64,000 nucleotides of DNA from SIG299 sp051880375 (GCA_051880375.1 JBJENV010000065.1:66813-130812), one strand, 5' to 3'; counted from the first letter of the stretch, positions 49,767-58,400 are shown. The notes: generated by a model from the sequence alone, not told the origin. Numbers and translations: made by a program.

Positions 49767-51734
49767 TTATTCTGTTACTACATTATATCCATTCTCTTTT
49801 GCCCACTGATCAGCATAGGAACCAGCCGGAGCGTAGATAACTAAAGAATCACTACTCAAATAAAATGCACCACGTCCTATGCTCGTTACGCTGTCCGGTA
49901 TTGTGATACTGCTTAAGCTCGTACAACCATTAAATACATCATCTCCTATGCTCGTTACGCTGTCTGGTATCGTGATACTGCTTAAGTTTGAACAATATAT
50001 AAATGCTCCATTTCCTATGCTTGTTACGCTGTCCGGTATTGTGATACTACTTAAGTTCTCACAATTACCAAATGCATAAACTCCTATACTCGTTACGCTG
50101 TCCGGTATCGTAATACTGCTTAAATTCTCACAACCCCAAAATACATGATACCCTATGCTTGTTACACTTTCCGGTATTGCGATACTGCTTAAGTTTCGAC
50201 AGAAACTAAATGTACTATCTCCTATGCTCGTTACGCTGTCAGGTATCGTGATACTGCTTAAGCTCGTACAATATTCAAATGCACGCTCTCCTATGCTCGT
50301 TACGCTTTTCGGAATCGTGACACTGCTTAAGTCTGGACAATGACTAAACGCGCCATCTCCTATGCTCGTTACACCGAATGGTATTTCCGCTGTTTCAGAT
50401 ACTGCACTTCCATCAACTAAAATCCCGTTTACGATTACATAAGGACTATTATTCTGCTGGCTTTTAAGCCACTGCGTACTATCAAATGCGTCGTCTCCTA
50501 TACTCGTTACGCTGTCCGGTATTGCGACACTACTTAAGCTCGAACAATACGAAAATGCACTGTCTTCTATGCTTGTTACGCTGTCCGGTATTGTGATACT
50601 GCTTAAGCTAGAACAGCCAGAAAATGCACCATATCCTATGCTCGTTACGCTGTCTGGTATCGTGATATTGCTTAAGCTTCTGCACCAGCTAAATGTGTTA
50701 TCTCCTATGCTCGTTATGCTGTCCGGTATTGTGATACTGCTTAAGCTAGAACAACCCGAAAATGCATAATCTCCTATGCTCGTTACACTGTCCGGTATTG
50801 TGATACTGCTTAAGCTAGAACAACCCGAAAATGCATAATCTCCTATGCTCGTTACGCTGTCCGGTATCGTAATACTGCTTAAGCTAGAACAATCTTCAAA
50901 TGCATAATCTCCTATGCTCGTTACATTTGAAGGAATTTCCACATTTTCTGACACTGTGCTTCCAGCAACTAAAATTCCGTTTACGATTATGTATGGACTA
51001 CTATTCAGCTGATTTTCAAGCCACCGTGTACCTTCAAAAGCAGCAACTCCTATGCTCGTTGCGCTGGATGGTATTGTAATACTGCTTAAGTTTGCGCAAC
51101 TTAAAAATGCACCCATTCCTATGCTCGTTACACCTTCCGGTATTGTGATACTTCTTAAATTATCACAACTCTCAAATACATAGAATCCTATCTCAGTTAC
51201 CGCCATTCCATCAATTTTTTCAGGAATCACTATTTCCTCTAATGCTTCATCCACATTCTTTAATCCGGTAATCACAATCGTACCATCATCCTTTTGTTCA
51301 TAACGGAACAGATTAACCTCCGGCTGTTCTGTTACTTCTTCCGAAATAACAGTAAACTGCGTTGATGCCACATTGTGAGATACTCCGGTTACTGTATCTT
51401 TGATGGAAAGATGAACTACTGCTGAACCAACTTTTACAGCTGTTACAACGCCCAAACCATTTACAGAAACAGCATCACCTTCCACACTCCACTTACACTT
51501 GTAGTTTCCCTTATTCTTACTCCAGTCCTTCACTCCGTAAAAGTTTAAGTCAATTGATTCTCCAACCTTTAAGTTGACCTCTGTCATTGACTTGCATTCC
51601 GCTGTACCCAACGTTACGGAATAAACTTCTGTCCCTGCATAAGCCGTCTGCGTTGCTGTTTTTGCAGGGGTACCCATGGAAGCAACCATCATGATGGTCA
51701 TTCCCAATGCAATGTGCTTCATCTGCTTTCTCAT
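49767..51734 (-). CDS. Secreted BspA-like leucine-rich repeat protein
   Basis: The start at 51734 has AAGGAGG six bases upstream and gives 655 residues. A signal peptide (about 1-33, 'HIALGMTIMMVASMGTPAK') is followed by a BIG2-like Ig domain (about 38-120) and 18 LRR_5 units of about 23 residues with the pattern ITIPDSVTSIGxxAFxxCxxLSS. Units 3 and 10 are longer, each ending in a similar insert (SSPYIIVNGILV / NSPYVIVNGILV), so a block of about seven units seems duplicated. No sortase motif or wall-binding repeats are visible, leaving surface attachment unclear. BspA proteins are surface or secreted adhesins in other bacteria. A small HTH regulator is encoded divergently. Confidence 0.9.
   Translation of the reverse strand: MRKQMKHIALGMTIMMVASMGTPAKTATQTAYAGTEVYSVTLGTAECKSMTEVNLKVGESIDLNFYGVKDWSKNKGNYKCKWSVEGDAVSVNGLGVVTAVKVGSAVVHLSIKDTVTGVSHNVASTQFTVISEEVTEQPEVNLFRYEQKDDGTIVITGLKNVDEALEEIVIPEKIDGMAVTEIGFYVFESCDNLRSITIPEGVTSIGMGAFLSCANLSSITIPSSATSIGVAAFEGTRWLENQLNSSPYIIVNGILVAGSTVSENVEIPSNVTSIGDYAFEDCSSLSSITIPDSVTSIGDYAFSGCSSLSSITIPDSVTSIGDYAFSGCSSLSSITIPDSITSIGDNTFSWCRSLSNITIPDSVTSIGYGAFSGCSSLSSITIPDSVTSIEDSAFSYCSSLSSVAIPDSVTSIGDDAFDSTQWLKSQQNNSPYVIVNGILVDGSAVSETAEIPFGVTSIGDGAFSHCPDLSSVTIPKSVTSIGERAFEYCTSLSSITIPDSVTSIGDSTFSFCRNLSSIAIPESVTSIGYHVFWGCENLSSITIPDSVTSIGVYAFGNCENLSSITIPDSVTSIGNGAFIYCSNLSSITIPDSVTSIGDDVFNGCTSLSSITIPDSVTSIGRGAFYLSSDSLVIYAPAGSYADQWAKENGYNVVTE
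49866..51190. repeat. Tandem 69-base coding repeats of the BspA-like gene
   Basis: About eighteen near-copies of a 69-base unit, each with a core close to CTATGCTCGTTACGCTGTC. Neighbouring units at about 50710-50900 are almost identical over their whole length, which favours slippage or recombination and copy-number change. Confidence 0.9.
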
Positions 51735-51798
51735 CTGTCTCCTCCTTATTTTGGCTATCGTTGCCATAATATAAATTTGTTTTATGCTAACGCTATTT

Positions 51799-51827
51799 AT
51801 TATAGCCCATTTTGTTCTAAATGTAAA
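51799..51827 (-). promoter_or_regulatory. Promoter of the BspA-like gene
   Basis: On the minus strand TTTACA (51822-51827) and TATAAT (51799-51804) are 17 bases apart. A TAGAACA half-site sits inside the spacer. Confidence 0.65.
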
Positions 51828-51845
51828 GTAGAACATATTGTTCTA
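51813..51845. promoter_or_regulatory. TAGAACA/TGTTCTA operators over the BspA promoter
   Basis: The palindrome TAGAACA-TAT-TGTTCTA (51829-51845) abuts the -35 box, and a third half-site TGTTCTA (51813-51819) lies in the promoter spacer. A protein bound here would block the BspA-like gene and probably also the divergent HTH gene. The 5-base inner spacing (GAAC-N5-GTTC) differs from a LexA box. Confidence 0.6.
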
Positions 51846-51868
51846 GTATACTATAAACGGTGATAAAT

Positions 51869-52093
51869 ATGAACAAATATCAAAGATTACGTGATTTACG
51901 CGAAGATGCAGATATGACTCAGGCACAGATTGGAAAGTATTTAAACATTTCCCAGCGCTCTTATGCCCATTTTGAAGCCGGAACGCGCGGCATCCCTATA
52001 GAAATTTTAATTGCATTAGCAGACCTTTATAAAGTCAATCTTGACTACTTAGTAGGACGTACCGATAAAAAAGATATGCTGCCTCCAAAATAA
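51869..52093 (+). CDS. Small XRE-family helix-turn-helix regulator
   Basis: A 74-residue protein starting at 51869; a GTG three codons earlier is an alternative. The helix-turn-helix is 'MTQAQIGKYLNISQRSYAHFE' in part, and the tail 'LADLYKVNLDYLVGRTDKK' is typical of short phage- and island-type repressors. It has no effector domain. It diverges from the BspA-like gene, whose promoter carries a TAGAACA palindrome and an extra half-site, so control of that gene and itself is likely. The ribosome site is weak (GGTG), which may keep levels low. Confidence 0.85.
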   Translation: MNKYQRLRDLREDADMTQAQIGKYLNISQRSYAHFEAGTRGIPIEILIALADLYKVNLDYLVGRTDKKDMLPPK

Positions 52094-52110
52094 TATTGAA
52101 GACAGCATTC

Positions 52111-52704
52111 TTACTCTTTAATTAAGACCGCCCTGCATGGTGCTCCGTCGCTACCGCCCAGATTCAGCGGTGCGGCATTCAGCCAGTAAACTCCCTCTTC
52201 TACGTGACTAAGGCGGATTCCCTCCAAAAGTACTACCTCTGCTCCCAAAAGCTCATAATGTACCGCTGCCGGTGCCTCGAAAGGTCCTACGGTCTGAGAT
52301 TCGTTTCCAATTAAGAGTACCTTTTCTTTGGTAAATACTTTGGCTGCCTCTAAGGTTACAAAAGTATCTCCTCCGATTAGAATACGTTTTGATGCTTCCA
52401 CATCAAAACTTCTTGCTTTCTCAACAAGCTTTTGAGCAACCGTCGCTGTTACCGGTCCATCCGTAAAACCTACATAACATTTTCCGATCACACTCTCCAG
52501 TTTCATCTGATCAATCGTCTTGCCATTCTGATAAAAATGATAAGGAGCATCCACGTGAGTTCCGTTATGAGCACACATGGAAAGGTTCGTAAGATTATAG
52601 ATGCTTCCTCCCTCTATTGTTTCTACCATGTTCCTTACCGGAGTTTCATCTCCCGGAAACACCGAACAGGTAAACAACTCCTGTGAAATATCATAAATCT
52701 TCAT
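52111..52704 (-). CDS. Cyclase-family metal-dependent hydrolase (kynurenine formamidase-like)
   Basis: A 197-residue protein with the family's metal-binding motif 'HNGTHVDAPYHF' (HxxxHxD) near residues 46-57 and a C-terminal 'EGVYWLNAAPLNLGGSDGAPCRA'-type segment, quoted in part. Family members hydrolyse N-formylkynurenine, isatin or other amides, so the true substrate is uncertain; no tryptophan degradation genes are nearby. It ends 17 bases after the HTH gene's stop on the opposite strand, with no clear terminator between them. Confidence 0.85.
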   Translation of the reverse strand: MKIYDISQELFTCSVFPGDETPVRNMVETIEGGSIYNLTNLSMCAHNGTHVDAPYHFYQNGKTIDQMKLESVIGKCYVGFTDGPVTATVAQKLVEKARSFDVEASKRILIGGDTFVTLEAAKVFTKEKVLLIGNESQTVGPFEAPAAVHYELLGAEVVLLEGIRLSHVEEGVYWLNAAPLNLGGSDGAPCRAVLIKE

Positions 52705-52765
52705 CCCTGTCTCCTTCGCTCATGAGGCATTACACTAATACCTCTTTATAACCAACGTAACTTTT

Positions 52766-53440
52766 CTATCTGTTTTCTATCTGCCAATCAATCGGTTCCA
52801 GTCCATGCTCTTTTAAAAACTCATTCGTTTTGCTGAAATGTTTGCAACCGAAAAAGCCCCGGTATGCCGACAACGGACTTGGGTGCGGTGCTTCCAAAAT
52901 CAGATGCTTCGGATTGGTGAGCATGGCTTTTTTGCTCTGTGCAGGTCTGCCCCAAAGCAGAAATACCACCGGCTCATCCTTTGCGTTGACTGCCTGAATA
53001 ACGGCATCCGTAAACTGCTCCCAGCCCTTTCCCTGATGGGAATTTGCCTGATGCGCGCGTACCGTCAGCACAGTATTTAACAGTAACACACCCTGTCTTG
53101 CCCATTTTTCAAGGTAGCCATTGTTTGGAATATAGCAGCCCAGATCATCGGCAAGCTCCTTATAAATATTCTCTAACGACGGCGGAATTTCCGTTCCGGG
53201 CTGCACCGAAAAGCAGAGTCCATGCGCCTGCCCGACGTTATGATACGGGTCCTGCCCTAAAATCACAACCTTGACCTTTGAGAGCGGTGTAAAATGAAAC
53301 GCATTAAAAATATCATCTGCCGGCGGGTAAATCACATACCTGCTGTATTCTTCTCTGATAAAATTGTATAGCTCTTTATAATACGGTTTCTTAAATTCCC
53401 CCTGAATGGCTGGCATCCAGTCATTTGTTATCATTGCCAT
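52766..53440 (-). CDS. ung: Uracil-DNA glycosylase (family 1)
   Basis: The start at 53440 has AGGAG ten bases upstream and gives 224 residues, the usual length. The water-activating motif 'GQDPYHNVGQAHGL' lies near residues 62-75 and the DNA-intercalating loop 'HPSPLSAYRGF' near 186-196. It excises uracil from DNA at the start of base-excision repair. It follows hisF by 67 bases; a shared transcript is possible but not shown. Confidence 0.97.
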   Translation of the reverse strand: MAMITNDWMPAIQGEFKKPYYKELYNFIREEYSRYVIYPPADDIFNAFHFTPLSKVKVVILGQDPYHNVGQAHGLCFSVQPGTEIPPSLENIYKELADDLGCYIPNNGYLEKWARQGVLLLNTVLTVRAHQANSHQGKGWEQFTDAVIQAVNAKDEPVVFLLWGRPAQSKKAMLTNPKHLILEAPHPSPLSAYRGFFGCKHFSKTNEFLKEHGLEPIDWQIENR

Positions 53441-53507
53441 AGCTGTAACTCTCCTGTCTGTCGGACTTTCTGTTGATACACCATGCATTCTGCATTTCTT
53501 AACCTTC

Positions 53508-54269
53508 TTACAACCGCACGCTGATACCTTCGTTTCGCAGATACTGCTTTACCTCCGAAATTTCCAGCTCCTTATAATGGAATAAGGATGCTGCAAGCGC
53601 CGCATCCGCCTTTCCCACCGTCAAAGCATCCTTAAAGTGAGAAAGCGTTCCCGCTCCTCCGGAAGCGATGACCGGAATTTTTACAAGCTCCGAAATTTTT
53701 GCGGTCAGCTCCAAATCATAGCCGTCCTTGGTTCCGTCTTTATCCATGCTGGTAACGAGCAGTTCGCCCGCACCGAGCCGGTATGCCTTTTCCGCCCAGG
53801 AAAGCGCATCGATTCCCATATCCACTCTTCCGCCGTTTTTATAAATGTTCCAGCCGGTACCATCCGCCCTGCGTTTTGCATCAATTGCCACAACGACGCA
53901 CTGACTTCCGAATTTATCTGCCGCACGCGAAATCAATTCCGGTTCCAAAATGGCCGCGGTATTGACCGCCACCTTATCGGCACCCTCTCGCAGAATATCA
54001 CGGAAATCCTCTACCGTGCGGATACCACCGCCGACCGTAAACGGAATAAACACCCGCTCCGCCACCTTACGGACCAGCTCCGCCTTAATGTTCCTTGCAT
54101 CGGAGGATGCCGTAATGTCTAAAAATACAAGTTCATCTGCTCCTGCCCTGTCATATGCCGCCGCAATTTCCACAGGATCTCCCGCATCTTTTAGATTTAC
54201 AAAGTTGACGCCTTTTACCACTCTTCCGTTATGCACATCCAGACAGGGAATGATTCTTTTTGTAAACAT
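53508..54269 (-). CDS. hisF: Imidazole glycerol phosphate synthase, cyclase subunit
   Basis: A 253-residue TIM-barrel protein of standard length. 'KRIIPCLDVHNGRVVKGVNF' holds the catalytic Asp near residue 11, 'VGGGIR' and 'ASGGAG' are the two phosphate-binding loops, and Asp near 130 is in 'VVVAIDAKR'. It uses ammonia supplied by HisH to make imidazole glycerol phosphate and AICAR in histidine synthesis. hisH lies 11 bases upstream. The other his genes are not in the window, so this pair is separated from the rest of the pathway. Confidence 0.97.
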   Translation of the reverse strand: MFTKRIIPCLDVHNGRVVKGVNFVNLKDAGDPVEIAAAYDRAGADELVFLDITASSDARNIKAELVRKVAERVFIPFTVGGGIRTVEDFRDILREGADKVAVNTAAILEPELISRAADKFGSQCVVVAIDAKRRADGTGWNIYKNGGRVDMGIDALSWAEKAYRLGAGELLVTSMDKDGTKDGYDLELTAKISELVKIPVIASGGAGTLSHFKDALTVGKADAALAASLFHYKELEISEVKQYLRNEGISVRL

Positions 54270-54280
54270 AAGCGCCTCCT

Positions 54281-54883
54281 TTACAGTGTTGCAAAATTCT
54301 TCAGTATCTTCAGTCCGACTTCACCGCTTTTTTCCGGATGGAACTGACAGGCAAACAAATTCTTCTTTTCAATAGAAGCATGAATGTTTACCACGTAATC
54401 CGTTGTTGCCGCTACAATGTCTTCTTCTGCCTTTAAATAATAGGAATGCACAAAATAGACATAGGACTGGTTTGGTATTCCTCGAAACAGCTTTGCATCC
54501 GGCTTGATTTCAAGCGAATTCCAACCGATATGCGGTACCTTAAAGCCTTCCATATCCGGAATTCTTAACACCTTTCCCTTTAAAACAGAAAGACCGCTGA
54601 CACCCGGTGTTTCCTCACTTCCTTCAAATAACAACTGAAGGCCAAGGCAAATCCCCAGCAGCGGTATTTCCTTATCTACGGCTTCCCGAATTGTATCGGA
54701 AAGCCCTGTCCTGTTTAATTTTTGCATAGCATCGCCAAATGCCCCGACTCCCGGCAGGATAATTTTATCCGCACGCAGAATCTCTTTCTGATTTGAAGTC
54801 ACCACTGCCTTTTCTCCAAGAAAAAGCAGCGCTTTTTCTACACTTTTCAGATTTCCTGCATCATAGTCCACAATCGCTATCAT
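54281..54883 (-). CDS. hisH: Imidazole glycerol phosphate synthase, glutaminase subunit
   Basis: A 200-residue class I amidotransferase. The nucleophile Cys is in 'LGICLGLQLLFEGS' near residue 79 and the His/Glu pair in 'FHPEKSG' near 182-188. It releases ammonia from glutamine for HisF. Its ATG overlaps the stop codon of the upstream zinc-ribbon membrane protein by four bases, so it is translated as part of the cheV operon. Motifs and length are canonical, so it is probably the housekeeping enzyme rather than a specialised surface-sugar amidotransferase. Confidence 0.96.
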   Translation of the reverse strand: MIAIVDYDAGNLKSVEKALLFLGEKAVVTSNQKEILRADKIILPGVGAFGDAMQKLNRTGLSDTIREAVDKEIPLLGICLGLQLLFEGSEETPGVSGLSVLKGKVLRIPDMEGFKVPHIGWNSLEIKPDAKLFRGIPNQSYVYFVHSYYLKAEEDIVAATTDYVVNIHASIEKKNLFACQFHPEKSGEVGLKILKNFATL

Positions 54884-56667
54884 TCTACAGTTACACCTGC
54901 CCCTTCACTGTTCTGTCCGTAGGTGTTCTTACCCACAATTTCGTATATTGTCTTACTGTATTCCACTGCAGACTGCTCCTTAATTAAACGCATTGCCTCA
55001 TCCAGCGAAATACCATAGTGCTTATCCAGTTCTGCCAGAATCTGACTCTGCACATACTCCAGATCGTCCAGAATGTCTTCGTAACCGGCTAAAATTGCAA
55101 ACATACTGTATTTTTCATAGCGTTTCAATCCCTTAAGCAGAGAATCCAGCGCAGCCGCCTCATCTCCCATCGCAACATAGCTGTTATACGAGTTTAACTG
55201 CTTGTTGACAAACATCACCGTCATGACCTTATCGCCGAACTCTACATCTTCCTCCTTCAGCTCCAGACCATAAATCTGGTTATAGGCATCGTTATAATAC
55301 TGCGTACTGTTGTTAATTGCCATATCAAAACTCTTTTTCGCACTGGTAATTGCAAGATGATACGTTACCATATTACCGCCGACAATCACCAGAACCGTAA
55401 GTAATGCAAATGCAAGAAAGACAATGAAAGCTCCTGCGCGGTTGATTCTGGAGTCCTTCATTTCTTCCAGAATCAGCTTTGCCTGCTCCATCTTTCTTGC
55501 TTTTTTCTCTTCCTTCGCCAGTTGCGCCAGCCTTGCCTTTTCTGACTTTGCCGCCAACGCAGCTGCTTTCTTTTCATCGGCTGCCTTTTTCTTTTCTTCC
55601 GCTTCTTTTTGCTTCTGTTCCGACTTTGCCCGCTTCTTTTCTGCAATTTCCTCCGGTGTCGGCTCATGCTTTATTTTCGAAGGTTCTAATGGAACATTGC
55701 CAAACAATCTGACCATCAATGGCTTCTTGTCCTTCTTTTTTCCCTTCTTTTTACCCTTTTTCGTATTAGCGGTTGCAACCTCCGAATCTTCACCCTCATT
55801 CAACAGGTGCAGTAAGGAATTGTCCTCTTCTTCAGTTTTAGCAGATTCCATTTCATCAATTTCCTGAAACAGATTATCCAGTGCAACAATATCCTGATCA
55901 TCCATGCCTTCCGTGAACAATGTGTTTTCAGAAAATAAATCTTCCTTTTCAGAAGTATTCTCCTCCGGTTCTGTCTGAAGTTCCTCAACTTCAGGCTCAT
56001 CAAAAGTAAATCCGTCAAAGATAGAATTCTCTGATTCCGTATCTTCTGTCACAGCAATGTCTTCCGGAGCATTCTCCACCGCCAAAGGTTCCTCTGTTAC
56101 CGGCTCTTCCGCGACCGGCTCTTCTGCGACAGGCTCCTCTATGACAGTCTCCTCTATGGCAGGCTCCTCTATGACAGGCTCCTCTATGACAGTCTCCTCT
56201 ATGGCAGGCTCCTCTATGACAGACTCTTCTACGACCGGATCTTCTATGACAGGTTCTTCCGACACAGATTTTTCAAAAGCCGGTGGAACCTCCGCCTGCG
56301 CAGGCTCCTCGTTCTCCAGTTCTTCAGAAATCATTCGGTCAATTGCCTTGTCGTCCATGAATTCGTCAAAAATATTATAGTCATCCAAATCTTGATCAAA
56401 TTCATCCGTATTTTCCACTGCAAGCTCTGTGTCCGCTCCGCCTGCAACAGCAACTTCCGATATTTCCTTTTTTGTTTCTTCCCGTTTTTCTTTCTTCACG
56501 GGAGAACGCTCGGCACCTCTGTTTGACCCAGACGTGCCGGAAACCACCGAATTCAACAGACTGTCCAAATACGATTCATCTGTATAGTCTATATTTTGTT
56601 GTCCGCAATTCGGGCAGAACTCCGAGTTATCAGGAATCTCTGCTCCACAGTGCTTACAAGTTGTCAT
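54880..56667 (-). CDS. Zinc-ribbon membrane protein with acidic repeats, unknown function
   Basis: A 595-residue protein. The N-terminus is a zinc ribbon ('CKHCGAEIPDNSEFCPNCG', two CxxC pairs). A long Glu-rich section follows (about 60-290) with tandem EEPVIEEPAIEET-type repeats, then a Lys/Ala/Glu coiled-coil-like stretch (about 325-395), one membrane helix near 410-432 and an extracytoplasmic C-terminal domain of about 160 residues. I cannot assign a function; a tethered scaffold or sensor is possible. It lies 16 bases after cheV and overlaps hisH by four bases. Confidence 0.8.
   Translation of the reverse strand: MTTCKHCGAEIPDNSEFCPNCGQQNIDYTDESYLDSLLNSVVSGTSGSNRGAERSPVKKEKREETKKEISEVAVAGGADTELAVENTDEFDQDLDDYNIFDEFMDDKAIDRMISEELENEEPAQAEVPPAFEKSVSEEPVIEDPVVEESVIEEPAIEETVIEEPVIEEPAIEETVIEEPVAEEPVAEEPVTEEPLAVENAPEDIAVTEDTESENSIFDGFTFDEPEVEELQTEPEENTSEKEDLFSENTLFTEGMDDQDIVALDNLFQEIDEMESAKTEEEDNSLLHLLNEGEDSEVATANTKKGKKKGKKKDKKPLMVRLFGNVPLEPSKIKHEPTPEEIAEKKRAKSEQKQKEAEEKKKAADEKKAAALAAKSEKARLAQLAKEEKKARKMEQAKLILEEMKDSRINRAGAFIVFLAFALLTVLVIVGGNMVTYHLAITSAKKSFDMAINNSTQYYNDAYNQIYGLELKEEDVEFGDKVMTVMFVNKQLNSYNSYVAMGDEAAALDSLLKGLKRYEKYSMFAILAGYEDILDDLEYVQSQILAELDKHYGISLDEAMRLIKEQSAVEYSKTIYEIVGKNTYGQNSEGAGVTVE
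56089..56260. repeat. 15-base tandem repeats encoding the acidic segment
   Basis: Roughly eleven 15-base units close to GGCTCCTCTATGACA encode V/A-I/E-EEP repeats of the zinc-ribbon protein; a 45-base higher-order block appears twice at about 56137-56226. Length variation between strains is likely. Confidence 0.8.
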
Positions 56668-56683
56668 GCTTTACTCTCCAAAG

Positions 56684-57586
56684 TTATTTTAAAATCAGTC
56701 TGTCAATTTCTCCGACCAGCTTTCCGATTTCCGGCTTTGTAATCTGGGCATCTGCCCCAAGACCTTCTCCCTTTCTTGCCATCTCATCAGAAATCATGGA
56801 CGAGAAAATAATAACCGGAAGGAAGGAAGTTTTTGACTGTTCTTTAATGAGCTTTGTCAAACGATGTCCGTCCATCTTCGGCATTTCAATATCCGTAATT
56901 ACTAACTTAATCTTATCTTTCAGCGTACCTTCCTTTGCGAAATCACTGATTACGTTCCATGCCTCTTCTCCATTCATGGTCACAATCAGATTACCGTATC
57001 CCGCCTGCTTTAAGCAGTCCTGAATCAGTCTGGAAAGAAGTGCGGAATCCTCAGCAATCAGAATCGGCTTATCACTGCGCGCTCTCTCTCCAAGTGCCGT
57101 TACTTCTTCCACCCTCAGGCTGGTTTCCGGACTGATATCTGCAATAATCTTTTCAAAGTCAAGCAGAATAATCAGTCTTCCGTCAATTTTTACAATGCCG
57201 GTAGCCACGCTCGTGCCGTTTGCATTCAGGGTTGCGTCCGGTTTTAAAATGTCTGCCCAGGATACACGGGTAATACCGACCACCGAATGAACATGGAATG
57301 CCGCATTTGTATGATTGAAATAAGTCACTATGTATAAATCCGAAGCCGGATTTGCCGAAGGGCGAAGATTTAATACCTTGGCGAGATTAATGCTTGTGAT
57401 GATTTCATCTCTCGGCATAAAAATACCTTCGATGCTCGGGTCAGAATTCGGAATTGCTACCGGCGCCGTATACGTCAGAATTTCACGAATCTTCGCCACA
57501 TTGATGCCATAATGGTTGCCATCCACCGTAAATTCAAGAATTTCCAGTTCATTTGTTCCGCTTTCTAAAAGTATTCCAGTATCCAT
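56684..57586 (-). CDS. cheV: Chemotaxis coupling protein CheV
   Basis: A 300-residue protein with a CheW-like domain (about 12-150, 'ILEFTVDGNHYGINVAKIREI' quoted in part) and a receiver domain (about 170-300, 'LIAEDSALLSRLIQ', phospho-acceptor Asp in 'VITDIEMPKMDG'). CheV couples chemoreceptors to CheA, and its receiver takes part in adaptation. A GGAGG site and a near-perfect promoter precede it. No other chemotaxis genes are nearby. Its presence suggests a motile organism. Confidence 0.94.
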   Translation of the reverse strand: MDTGILLESGTNELEILEFTVDGNHYGINVAKIREILTYTAPVAIPNSDPSIEGIFMPRDEIITSINLAKVLNLRPSANPASDLYIVTYFNHTNAAFHVHSVVGITRVSWADILKPDATLNANGTSVATGIVKIDGRLIILLDFEKIIADISPETSLRVEEVTALGERARSDKPILIAEDSALLSRLIQDCLKQAGYGNLIVTMNGEEAWNVISDFAKEGTLKDKIKLVITDIEMPKMDGHRLTKLIKEQSKTSFLPVIIFSSMISDEMARKGEGLGADAQITKPEIGKLVGEIDRLILK

Positions 57587-57621
57587 ATCTTTCCCTCCGA
57601 TTCGTATTTCCTTTGTTCACT

Positions 57622-57650
57622 ATTATAGTATAAATTATCTCATAATTCAA
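57622..57650 (-). promoter_or_regulatory. cheV operon promoter
   Basis: On the minus strand TTGAAT (57645-57650) and TATAAT (57622-57627) are 17 bases apart, just after the lipoprotein gene stop at 57654. Confidence 0.7.
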
Positions 57651-57653
57651 ACT

Positions 57654-58400
57654 TTATTTCAGTTTTATTATAACAGTTTCCTCGTTCTGATTGGTAATGC
57701 GGACATGTGCCGTATTAATTTCCTCCAAAGCGGAAATTTCAAACACAAGTACCGTTTCTACAGACTCTCCCGGTGCAATCTGCCTGCTTCCGTTCATGTA
57801 CTGCAAATCGTTTTCCATCATGGAAAGACTTGCTCTGGATATGGTTCCGAGATTGATATCCACTGCACATTCCAGTTTCTTTTCCGTCGTATCAAACCCA
57901 CGACTCTCGTTGCTTACGTTAACCGCAGTAAAATAGACAAGAAGATATTGCCTGCCATCTTTCGCATCCAAAGAAAAATAATCCCCGCACTGAACACTTG
58001 TCGCAAGCTCATAATCCCCTTCCTCATACGAGAGTGCAAAGCCGTCCACTCCAACCACGCTTGTAAGTTCCCGGTTTGTAAATTCAGCATTGTCCGGTCT
58101 CGGTGTTGCAGTAGGTGCCGGTGTACCGGCTGAAATTTCCGCTCCCTTTGTCGGTGCCGGCTTTTCTGTCGCTTCCGGCTGCTTTGTCGGTACCGGAGTT
58201 GATATGATTGTCGGGGTTGGCATCGCATCCTCCTTAGGCAACAGCATCGGCTGATACTCCGGCATACTCTCCAGTAATGCTCTGGCCGCATATTCCGCCA
58301 CAATATCCATTTCGCTGTCTGTCAAAGGCACATCCTGCAAACAGCCGCCCATCATACAAATCGCCGTAAAGAGTACCGCTATGATTCCGATTTTTTTCAC
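57654..58400 (-). CDS. Lipoprotein with DUF4352-like Ig domain
   Basis: A 248-residue protein starting at GTG 58400, with GGAGG ten bases upstream. The signal peptide ends in 'MMGGC' with Cys20 as the lipid site. A Pro/Thr-rich linker (about 60-105) leads to a beta-rich domain ('GDYFSLDAKDGRQYLLVYFTA') like the DUF4352 / telomeric-repeat-like Ig folds common in Firmicute lipoproteins. Function unknown. It lies 88 bases downstream of the sensor kinase and may share its transcript, which would make an envelope-stress role plausible. Confidence 0.8.
   Translation of the reverse strand: MKKIGIIAVLFTAICMMGGCLQDVPLTDSEMDIVAEYAARALLESMPEYQPMLLPKEDAMPTPTIISTPVPTKQPEATEKPAPTKGAEISAGTPAPTATPRPDNAEFTNRELTSVVGVDGFALSYEEGDYELATSVQCGDYFSLDAKDGRQYLLVYFTAVNVSNESRGFDTTEKKLECAVDINLGTISRASLSMMENDLQYMNGSRQIAPGESVETVLVFEISALEEINTAHVRITNQNEETVIIKLK

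Noticed and set aside
49879..50769. Plus-strand reading frames rich in 'MLVTLSGIVILLKL'
   Set aside because: They are the antisense of the BspA repeat array and have no ribosome sites of their own.
49866..51190. Regular repeats as a CRISPR array
   Set aside because: The period is 69 bases, the repeats stay in frame, and they translate into LRR_5 units; the spacers are not unique sequences.
51829..51845. TAGAACA palindrome as a LexA box
   Set aside because: The inner spacing is five bases rather than four, no SOS gene is adjacent, and a dedicated HTH gene lies beside it.
53508..54883. hisH-hisF as a specialised surface-sugar amidotransferase pair
   Set aside because: Both proteins have canonical motifs and lengths, and no nonulosonate or glycan genes are nearby.
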